Notes under the pieces: generated by a model
What the model saw: only the letters and a program-made list of their open reading frames with translations
Database searches by the model: none
Told to the model about the DNA's origin: nothing
Position numbers and translations under genes: made by a program
Shown here: positions 40,771-46,968 of the stretch, piece after piece
How the letters are laid out: each line of letters starts with the position of its first letter
How positions within the stretch are numbered: the stretch's first letter is position 1
NCBI RefSeq assembly: GCF_004402215.1
Contig: NZ_SOEZ01000016.1
Coordinates: 1-46,968, forward strand
DNA: 46,968 bases
Source: Cryobacterium tagatosivorans
GTDB taxonomy: Bacteria; Actinomycetota; Actinomycetes; Actinomycetales; Microbacteriaceae
Reading direction: 5' to 3'

Positions 40771-40814
40771 ATCCCCGCGATCCCCGCGTCGGCATCCCCG
40801 CGCGATCCCCCGCG
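40771..40814. repeat. Short interrupted repeat of ATCCCCGCG
   Basis: Four copies, at 40771-40779, 40780-40788, 40794-40802 and 40805-40814 (the last with one extra C), between the lipoprotein gene and a terminator hairpin. It looks like simple-sequence expansion in a non-coding gap. Confidence 0.7.
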
Positions 40815-40839
40815 TTCCCTGCACATCCCGCGCGCAAAA

Positions 40840-40877
40840 GGTATCGGGGGCGCCGTGTCGGCGGCGTCCCCGATACC
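40840..40877 (-). terminator. Rho-independent terminator of the SPW-repeat gene
   Basis: A 16-bp stem (40840-40855 with 40862-40877, one G-U pair, 6-nt loop) followed on the minus strand by TTTTGCG. This is the clearest classical terminator in the window, 31 nt past the SPW gene stop. The plus-strand side lacks a T-tract. Confidence 0.75.
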
Positions 40878-40908
40878 CGGTCAATCACTGAGTTGCACGC
40901 TCAGTGTC

Positions 40909-41268
40909 TCAATGCGACGGCATCATCCGGTGATGGCTCATCTCGATGCTCGGCCTGATCGCCGCTGCCGTCACGGCGACGGCAATGGCGCCGCCGATCC
41001 AGGACGTCCACGAGGCCGCGGTCTGCTCCGTGTAGGAGCCGATCCACGGCGAGGCGAAGAGCAGAAGGCCGAACACGACCTGAGCCCACTCAGCCGCCGG
41101 CATGCCGGGCATCGCCAGATTCACGACCCCGCTCACAACCAGCAGCCCACCCGAAATGACCATCAATGTCGCCGACATGCCTGCCTGAGGCGTCCACAGG
41201 ACGGAGAGCGCGGCGTAAAGCCCGACAGCCACCGCAGCGTAGTCCTGCCAGCGAGTCCATTTCTTCAT
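40909..41268 (-). CDS. SPW-repeat membrane protein
   Basis: A 119-residue protein with four membrane helices in two similar halves. The second half has the typical FASPWIGSY; in the first half the SPW triplet has become SVLW (ALSVLWTP). KKWTRWQDYAAVAVGLYAAL and SWTSWIGGAIAVAVT complete the repeat pattern. SPW-family membrane proteins have no known function. ATG 41268 follows AAGGAGG. A strong terminator lies after the gene. Confidence 0.83.
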   Translation of the reverse strand: MKKWTRWQDYAAVAVGLYAALSVLWTPQAGMSATLMVISGGLLVVSGVVNLAMPGMPAAEWAQVVFGLLLFASPWIGSYTEQTAASWTSWIGGAIAVAVTAAAIRPSIEMSHHRMMPSH

Positions 41269-41380
41269 TTGAAACCAACCTCCTTGACTGTTGGCTCCCT
41301 TGTGGGGGGCAGACACGAATATAGTCTTGACGCCCATGCGAATCAATGGTATGTGCGCTCCTCCTCGGGCGCGGGGCACG

Positions 41381-41386
41381 TACGCT
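41381..41386 (+). promoter_or_regulatory. -10 box TACGCT for a leaderless peptidase gene
   Basis: TACGCT ends 7 nt before the ATG at 41394 with no Shine-Dalgarno sequence between, the third clear leaderless arrangement in the window. Confidence 0.5.
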
Positions 41387-41393
41387 GGGGCTC

Positions 41394-43655
41394 ATGAACA
41401 TTCCTCCTGCCGCCGCGAAGAAGCCCCAGCAACGCATCCACCACAACGACGTGTACGTGGACAACTACGAGTGGCTGCGCGAGAAGGAGAGCCCGGAGGT
41501 CGTGGGTCATCTCGAGGCCGAAAATGCCTTCACGGATGCCTCCACCGCGCACCTCGAGCTCCTGCAGGAGCAGATCTTTGAGGAGATCAAGGACCGCACC
41601 CTGGAGACCGACCTCAGCGTTCCGGTGCGCCGCGGCGACTGGTGGTATTACACCCGGACGGTCGAGGGGCAGGAGTACGGCATCCACTGCCGGGCGCCGA
41701 TATCGGGGCCGGAGGACTGGGCGCCGCCGGTGCTGGCGGGGGTCTCGACGGGCGGGGCCGGGCTTCCGGACGAGCAGCGGCTGCCGGGCGGGGCCGGGCT
41801 GCCGGGCGAGCAGGTGCTGCTCGACGACAACGTGGAGGCGGCCGGCCACGACTTCTTCGCGATCGGCAGCTTCGACGTCAGCACTGACGGCACCCTGCTG
41901 CTCTACGCGGTGGATGTCGAGGGCGACGAGCGGTACACGATCCGGGTGCGGGCGATTGCGGCCGGCGCGGGGGCCGGCACGGCGGTCGGCACCGCGGTCG
42001 GCGAGAACCTGCCCGACGAGATCCCGAACACGTCAGAGGGCGCCATGTTCGACCCGAGCGGGCGTTACCTGTTCTACACGACGGTCGACGACGCCTGGCG
42101 CCCGGACACCGTGTGGCGGCACGAGCTCGGCACCGCGGCATCCGTCGACGTGAGCGTCTTCCACGAGCCCGACGAGCGCTTCTGGGTGGGAGTCGGCCGC
42201 ACCCGCAGCCGCAAGTACCTGGTGATCGAGGCCGGCTCGAGCGTCACCAGCGAGACCCGGCTGCTCGACGCCGCCGACCCGACCGGCGAATTCGCCGTCG
42301 TCTGGCCGCGGCAGGAGGGCGTCGAATACGACGTGGAGCACGCCGTCCTCGGCGGCGCCGACCGGTTGCTGATCGTGCACAACGGCGGCCCGGAAGGTCA
42401 CAAGGCGGTCAACTTCGAACTCGTCAGCGTGGCGGCAGCCGACCCGCAGGGGGCGAGGAGGGTCGTGCTGCCGCACAGCGAGCGGATCCGTCTCGAGGGC
42501 GTCGACGCGTTCCGCGATTTCATCGTGATCGAGTACCGCAAGGAGGGGCTCGCCCGGGTTGCGGTGGCCCGGCACGACGAGCACGACCAGGACGACGGGG
42601 GCCTGACCGAGCTGAAGTTCACCGAGCCGCTGTACACGGTCGGCGTGGCCGGGAACCCGGAGTGGGACCAGCCGACGATCCGCCTGGTCTACACGAGCTT
42701 CGTCACCCCGTCGACGGTCTACGACCACGTCGTCGCGACCGGCGAACTGCGCCTGCTCAAGCAGCAGCCGGTGCTCGGCCTCTACGACCCGGCCCTGTTC
42801 GAGCAGCGCCGGGAGTGGGCCACGGCGGACGACGGGACCCGCATTCCGATCTCCCTCGTCTACCGCAAGGACCTCGTCACTCCGGGCGAGCCGGCGCCGA
42901 CGGTGCTCTACGGCTACGGCTCCTACGAGCACAGCGTCGACCCCGGGTTCAGCATCTCCCGGCTCAGCCTCCTCGACCGCGGGATGATCTTCGCGGTCGC
43001 CCATGTGCGCGGCGGCGGGGAGCTCGGCCGGCTCTGGTACGAGAACGGCAAGAAGCTGCGCAAGCGCAACTCGTTCACCGACTTCATCGAGTGCGCCAGG
43101 CACCTGATCGACTGCGGCTACAGTTCCCCGGAGGGGCTCGTCGCCGAAGGCCACAGCGCGGGCGGCCTGCTGATGGGCGCCGTCGCGAACATGGCCCCTG
43201 AGCTGTTCTCGGGCATCCTCGCGGGAGTGCCTTTCGTCGACCCGGTGACGTCGATCCTCGACCCGTCGCTGCCGCTGACGGTGATCGAGTGGGACGAGTG
43301 GGGCGATCCGCTGCACGACCCGGAGGTATATGCCTACATGGGCACGTACTCCCCGGTGGAAAACGTGCACGCGGCGCACTACCCGCGCATCCTTGCCGTC
43401 ACCAGCCTGAACGACACCCGGGTGCTCTACGTCGAGCCCGCCAAGTGGGTGGCCCGGCTGCGCGAGGTGGGCGCGGATGCCCTGCTCAAGACCGAGATGT
43501 CGGCCGGGCACGGCGGCGTCTCGGGCCGGTACAACGCCTGGCGTGAGACCGCGTTCAACTTCGCCTGGCTGATCGACGCGGCCGGCGCGCATCCGTCTGG
43601 CGAGGGCGCGCTGCCCGCGCGGGTCGAGGTCGTCGCGGCCTCGGTCGCCGAGTAG
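41394..43655 (+). CDS. ptrB: Oligopeptidase B (S9 prolyl oligopeptidase family)
   Basis: A 753-residue serine peptidase of the S9A family that cuts short peptides, usually after basic residues, in the cytoplasm. The N-terminal beta-propeller (DNYEWLREKESPEV, TRTVEGQEYGIHCR) is followed by the hydrolase domain with RGGGELGRLWYENGKKL and the triad Ser588 (EGHSAGGLLM), Asp674 (SLNDTRVLY) and His706 (SAGHGG). A Gly/Pro insertion near residue 120 contains GGAGLPDEQ and GGAGLPGEQ, a recent in-frame duplication. The gene is convergent with the CYTH-CHAD gene, with a family A palindrome between them. Confidence 0.93.
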   Translation: MNIPPAAAKKPQQRIHHNDVYVDNYEWLREKESPEVVGHLEAENAFTDASTAHLELLQEQIFEEIKDRTLETDLSVPVRRGDWWYYTRTVEGQEYGIHCRAPISGPEDWAPPVLAGVSTGGAGLPDEQRLPGGAGLPGEQVLLDDNVEAAGHDFFAIGSFDVSTDGTLLLYAVDVEGDERYTIRVRAIAAGAGAGTAVGTAVGENLPDEIPNTSEGAMFDPSGRYLFYTTVDDAWRPDTVWRHELGTAASVDVSVFHEPDERFWVGVGRTRSRKYLVIEAGSSVTSETRLLDAADPTGEFAVVWPRQEGVEYDVEHAVLGGADRLLIVHNGGPEGHKAVNFELVSVAAADPQGARRVVLPHSERIRLEGVDAFRDFIVIEYRKEGLARVAVARHDEHDQDDGGLTELKFTEPLYTVGVAGNPEWDQPTIRLVYTSFVTPSTVYDHVVATGELRLLKQQPVLGLYDPALFEQRREWATADDGTRIPISLVYRKDLVTPGEPAPTVLYGYGSYEHSVDPGFSISRLSLLDRGMIFAVAHVRGGGELGRLWYENGKKLRKRNSFTDFIECARHLIDCGYSSPEGLVAEGHSAGGLLMGAVANMAPELFSGILAGVPFVDPVTSILDPSLPLTVIEWDEWGDPLHDPEVYAYMGTYSPVENVHAAHYPRILAVTSLNDTRVLYVEPAKWVARLREVGADALLKTEMSAGHGGVSGRYNAWRETAFNFAWLIDAAGAHPSGEGALPARVEVVAASVAE

Positions 43656-43677
43656 CGCCCGCGCCCGTCCCCGCCGG

Positions 43678-43734
43678 TGAGTTGCGGACAAAGTACCTTC
43701 ACCTCGCCAACGAAGATACTTTGTCCGCGACTCA
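43678..43734. repeat. Intergenic palindrome, family A, copy 3
   Basis: Arms of 23 nt (43678-43700, 43712-43734) differ at two positions around an 11-nt spacer. The arm reads TGAGTTGCGGACAAAGTACC at its start. It lies between convergent genes, 23 nt after the peptidase stop and 25 nt after the CYTH-CHAD stop. Confidence 0.92.
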
Positions 43735-43759
43735 GTGCGGAGCAGAGCGTGCGCGCGGC

Positions 43760-45529
43760 TCAGAACCTGCGCGCGAGGCGCACGATGCGGCGCACGGCAG
43801 CGTCGAGGCCGCTGGGCGTGTCGAGCTCCCTCGCGGTGCGCTCGGAGAGCATCCCGTAGACGAAGGCCTGCTCGCCCGCCTCGTTCGCGCTCGCGGAGGC
43901 GGACTCGAGCCGCCCGGAGAAGAGCACCAGGTCGCGCCGTTCCCCGAGGGCCGTCTCGATCGGCTTGGCCGCGGCCGAGATCCGGCGGAGGGTGCGGCGC
44001 TTCTTCGGGCCGAGCACTGTCGCCGCCTCGGTGCGGACGGCGTCGACGGCGTTCCGCAGGCGTCGCACGGCCTTGCGCACCTCGTGCAGGGCGGCTTCGC
44101 GGTCGCCCGGTCCGGCCGCGGCGGCGCCCCGCGCTCGGCTGCGCAGCCGTGCGATGTCCCGGCGCAGCTGCCGCCGGAGTTCCTTGACCGCGGGATGGGA
44201 CGCCGGAGCCGTCAGCGGCGGGCGCGCGGCGAAGTCGTCGAGGGCGTCGAGCAGCCGGAAGTACCCCGGGCTGGACATCAGCCGGCGCACCCGGGCGTGC
44301 GCCTCGGTGTACTCCGCGCGGGAACCGTCCACGAGCCGGGCCCGCACGGCGGCATCGACGCGGCGCTCCGGAACGGCGCCGAGCTCCCGTGCGGCGCGCC
44401 TGCCGCTCACCTCGGCGTCGCGCGCCTCGCCGAGTGCGCCGCCGAGCCAGCTGAGGCCGTCCCGGAGCGCCTGCACCGCCTCGGCGTCGAACAGGCGGCG
44501 GTAGCTGGCGAGCACGCTGCCGAGGCGGCGCACGGACCGGCGCATCTGGTGCACGGCATCCGGCTGGTCCTCGCGCGAGGCGGGATCGGCGCCCTCCAGC
44601 GCGGCGGTCAGCCGGCGCACGGCGGCGACCACCACGGATGCCGCGGTCCCGGCCTCCGCGTCGGCCCGCGACCCGGCCCGCGCTTCGTCCCGCGACCCGG
44701 CTTTCGCTTCGGTCCCGGCGGCCTCTGGCCTGACCCCCGGCACGGCGTGCCGTCCGGCCCCCGGCCCGACCTGCTGCCCGGCCCCCGGCACGACGTCGGT
44801 GAGCGACTCGGCCCCGAGCGCCTGCGCGACCTTGGCGACACTGGACGACGGGGTCGCCCCGGCCTCGAGCAGGACCCGTTCGATCGCGTCGAGTAGCCTG
44901 CCGCGCCCCTTCTTCGTGTCGGGGGCTGCAGGGAGGAGCTCCACCTCCCACTCGCGCCAGGTGCGAAGCGTCCCGCCGCGGGCATCCGACGCCGACACGA
45001 TGTCGTCGGCCAGCTCGGCCACGGCCTCGCCCCGTTCGTCCAGCAGGTGCAGTGCGGTGCGCACGGTGCTGATGCGGGCCAGCGGGGACATGTCGCGGTC
45101 GCGCACGATGGCCCGAACGGGTTCAAGCACCTCGTCAGGGATGGTGATGGCGGCCTTGCCCGCGGCTCGGGCGGTGCCGGCGGCGGAGTTGCCGCGAGCG
45201 CTTCCGGCCCTGCCACTGTCGGCCGCGCCGCTCCTGGCCGCGCCGCTGCTGGGCGCGCCGCTGCCGAGCGGCCAGTGCAGTTCGGTGCGGCCTTCCTTCG
45301 CGGGCTTCTTGATGTGCCAGCCCTCGTCCGGCCCGCCCTCGCGCCGGCGCAGGATCATCCGCTGCGCGGCCAGGTCGAGGTTCGCGGTGTCGAAGTACAC
45401 CGCCGTGAGCGTGACCGGTTCGAGCACCTCGACCGCGGCGATGCCGTCCGCGTCCGTGAGGTCGGGCACGGAAGCGGTCGCGTCCACGTCGTACTTCCGC
45501 TCGATCTCCGCCTGTTCCTGCGCAGCCAT
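43760..45529 (-). CDS. CYTH and CHAD domain protein
   Basis: A 589-residue protein. The N-terminal CYTH domain starts with EIERKYDVD (the ExExK signature) and continues AVYFDTANLDLAAQRMILRRR and GWHIKKP; a poorly conserved Ser/Ala/Gly insertion (about residues 90-120) interrupts it. An Arg/Glu/Gly-rich linker (about 248-295) leads to the alpha-helical CHAD domain with two repeats: AVHQMRRSVRRLGSVLASYR and ALHEVRKAVRRLRNAVDAVR, the His and basic residues of which bind polyphosphate. CYTH domains act on triphosphates. A role in polyphosphate or triphosphate metabolism is likely, but no ppk or ppx is nearby. Confidence 0.92.
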   Translation of the reverse strand: MAAQEQAEIERKYDVDATASVPDLTDADGIAAVEVLEPVTLTAVYFDTANLDLAAQRMILRRREGGPDEGWHIKKPAKEGRTELHWPLGSGAPSSGAARSGAADSGRAGSARGNSAAGTARAAGKAAITIPDEVLEPVRAIVRDRDMSPLARISTVRTALHLLDERGEAVAELADDIVSASDARGGTLRTWREWEVELLPAAPDTKKGRGRLLDAIERVLLEAGATPSSSVAKVAQALGAESLTDVVPGAGQQVGPGAGRHAVPGVRPEAAGTEAKAGSRDEARAGSRADAEAGTAASVVVAAVRRLTAALEGADPASREDQPDAVHQMRRSVRRLGSVLASYRRLFDAEAVQALRDGLSWLGGALGEARDAEVSGRRAARELGAVPERRVDAAVRARLVDGSRAEYTEAHARVRRLMSSPGYFRLLDALDDFAARPPLTAPASHPAVKELRRQLRRDIARLRSRARGAAAAGPGDREAALHEVRKAVRRLRNAVDAVRTEAATVLGPKKRRTLRRISAAAKPIETALGERRDLVLFSGRLESASASANEAGEQAFVYGMLSERTARELDTPSGLDAAVRRIVRLARRF

Positions 45530-45550
45530 GGCATCCCTGTCTCGTCGCTG

Positions 45551-45613
45551 GTTTGAGTCGCGGAGAAAGTACCTTCATTGTCGAAACGAAGGTACTTTGT
45601 CCGCAATTCAACC
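45551..45613. repeat. Intergenic palindrome, family A, copy 4
   Basis: Arms of 26 nt (45551-45576, 45588-45613) with four mismatches around an 11-nt spacer ATTGTCGAAAC, which resembles the centre of copy 1. It lies in a divergent gap only 21 nt upstream of the CYTH-CHAD start and 55 nt from the gamma-glutamyltransferase start, so it is in the 5' regions of both genes. Confidence 0.88.
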
Positions 45614-45668
45614 TTGTGGGCAGTCTTGCACGAGAGCAGCCGACGCCAAGCTCTGCGAGAGTGGGCCC

Positions 45669-46968
45669 GTGACTTACACTCCCCCGAACTCCTTCACCAC
45701 CCGCCCCACCCTGCAGGGCACCTTCGGCATGACCGCCTCGACCCACTGGCTGGCGACGGCCTCGGCGCAGGCCGTGCTCGAGCGCGGCGGCAACGCCTTC
45801 GACGCCGCGGTCGCCGGGGCGTTCGTGCTGCACGTCGTCGAGCCTCACCTGAACGGGCCGGGCGGCGACATGACCGGGATCTTCGTGACCGCCGAGCATC
45901 CGGATGCCCCGATCGTGCTGATGGGGCAGGGCCCGGCCCCCGCCGCCGCGACCCCGGAGCACTACCGGGCCGAGGGCCTGGAGCTGGTCCCCGGGGCCGG
46001 GGCGCTGGCCGCAGCGGTCCCGGCGGCCGTCGACGCCTGGCTGCTCCTGCTGCGCGACCACGGCACCTGGGAGCTGGAGCCGGTGCTGGCGTTCGCCATC
46101 GGCTACGCCAGGAACGGGCATCCGGTGCTCCCCCGGGTGGCTGCCACGATCGGCGCTGTCGCCGAGCTGTTCAGCGAGCACTGGCCGAGCTCCGCCGAGC
46201 GCTGGATGCCGGGCGGCCGCGTGCCGGCGGCCGGTGAGCTGATCGCGAACGAGGCATATGCGCGCACGCTCGAGCGGCTCGTCGAGGTCGCGGCTGCCGG
46301 CTCTCCGGCCGACGCCCCGACCGAGCCGGATGCCCCGGCGAGCGCCGCACCCGCCACCCGCGAGGCCCGGATCGACGCCGCCCGCAGGGAGTGGAGTGAG
46401 GGGTTCGTCGCCCGGGCGATCGTCGACTTCAACCAGGCGCCGCACCGGCACTCCTCCGGGACCGACCACGCCGGGGTGCTGACCGGGCCGGACCTGGCCG
46501 GCTTCGAGGCATCCGTCGAGCCGGCCGTCACAGCGACCTTCCGCGGGTTCACCATCGCCAAGACCGGCGCCTGGGGGCAGGGCCCGGCCCTGCTGCAGAT
46601 GCTGGCCATCCTCGACGGGTTCGACGACCTGCACCTCGACCCGTCGACCGCGCTCGGCGCGCACACGATCCTCGAGGCCGAGAAGCTGGCGCTGGCCGAC
46701 CGCGAGGCCTGGTACGGCGACACGGATGTCCCCCTCGGCCACCTGCTCTCGGCGGAGTATGCGGCCGAGCGGCGTGAACTCATCACCGAGCGCGCCTCGC
46801 ACGAGTTCCGTCCCGGGACGGTTCCCGGGCGGGAGCCGTTCCTTCCGCCGCTTCGCACCGAGTACCGGCCGCCCGTGCCCGGCGGGCACGCCGCCGACGC
46901 GGTCGGGGCCGGGGCCGGGAACCGGGCCTTCGCGGGCGCGGGCGAACCCACCGTCGCGCCGCCCGTCG
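45669..46968 (+). CDS. Gamma-glutamyltransferase family protein (3' end outside window)
   Basis: An open frame of 433 codons from GTG 45669 to the window edge. MTASTHWLATASAQAVLERG, NAFDAAVAGAFVLHVVEPH and NGPGGDMTGIFV are the N-terminal signature of gamma-glutamyltranspeptidase-like proenzymes; WGQGPALLQMLAILDGFD and EAEKLALADREAWYGD follow. The nucleophilic Thr where the chain cleaves itself should lie just beyond the edge, so activity cannot be judged. There is no signal peptide, suggesting a cytoplasmic enzyme of the actinobacterial side branch. A GAGAGT box ends 8 nt before the GTG, so it may be leaderless. Confidence 0.9.
   Translation, partial: MTYTPPNSFTTRPTLQGTFGMTASTHWLATASAQAVLERGGNAFDAAVAGAFVLHVVEPHLNGPGGDMTGIFVTAEHPDAPIVLMGQGPAPAAATPEHYRAEGLELVPGAGALAAAVPAAVDAWLLLLRDHGTWELEPVLAFAIGYARNGHPVLPRVAATIGAVAELFSEHWPSSAERWMPGGRVPAAGELIANEAYARTLERLVEVAAAGSPADAPTEPDAPASAAPATREARIDAARREWSEGFVARAIVDFNQAPHRHSSGTDHAGVLTGPDLAGFEASVEPAVTATFRGFTIAKTGAWGQGPALLQMLAILDGFDDLHLDPSTALGAHTILEAEKLALADREAWYGDTDVPLGHLLSAEYAAERRELITERASHEFRPGTVPGREPFLPPLRTEYRPPVPGGHAADAVGAGAGNRAFAGAGEPTVAPPV

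Noticed and set aside
1111..45613. All palindromes as ordinary Rho-independent terminators
   Set aside because: None has a T-tract outside the stem and two are in divergent gaps; the classical terminator at 40840-40877 looks quite different.
1..46968. CRISPR arrays, tRNA or rRNA genes, integrases and intact transposases
   Set aside because: No regularly spaced direct repeats, cloverleaf signatures or recombinase motifs were recognised on either strand.

Overview
The window is a high-GC actinobacterial chromosome segment. Codon use, the frequent TAnnnT boxes 6-7 nt upstream of start codons (leaderless genes) and the gene families point to the family Microbacteriaceae; the genus cannot be fixed from sequence alone. 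No tRNA, rRNA, CRISPR array, intact insertion sequence or prophage was found.

Layout. 1-7.4 kb: the end of an unknown gene, a DUF429 protein, an orphan gene related to contractile-injection-system parts (a DUF4255/Pvc16 domain fused to a decayed AAA domain), a Pr6Pr membrane protein, a lipoprotein amine oxidase whose domain order is circularly permuted, an orphan Phd-like protein, a Met/Cys-rich copper-storage protein, a small hypothetical and an M18 aminopeptidase. 7.4-11.7 kb: a decaying, less GC-rich island with a winged-helix regulator, a wrecked sbtA bicarbonate transporter, a universal stress protein, TerC and a wrecked P-type ATPase. 11.7-18.3 kb: a beta-phosphoglucomutase/GH65 phosphorylase fusion, a class I glutamine amidotransferase and a RecQ/phosphoribosyltransferase helicase. 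18.3-26.1 kb: an XRE-cupin regulator divergent from an agmatinase-family gene and an NCS1 permease, then an amino-acid ABC transporter (binding-protein gene frameshifted), an atypical Nramp transporter and a K+ channel. 26.1-27.5 kb: an ADP-ribosylglycohydrolase fused to a dual-specificity phosphatase.

28.0-34.0 kb is a self-sufficient fructose PTS operon, fruR-fruK-fruA-ptsI-ptsH: repressor, 1-phosphofructokinase, EIIABC, enzyme I and HPr. It is followed by a TspO-like protein, two tandem paralogous membrane GGDEF-EAL proteins (c-di-GMP turnover), an AMIN-like lipoprotein, an SPW-repeat membrane protein, oligopeptidase B, a CYTH-CHAD protein and the start of a gamma-glutamyltransferase.

The most striking unexplained signal is a set of eight long, near-perfect palindromes in three sequence families (A: 4 copies, B: 2, C: 2). 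They lie only between genes, in convergent, tandem and divergent gaps, so ordinary termination does not explain all of them. The best single-gene novelties are the circularly permuted amine oxidase and the orphan Pvc16/AAA fusion.
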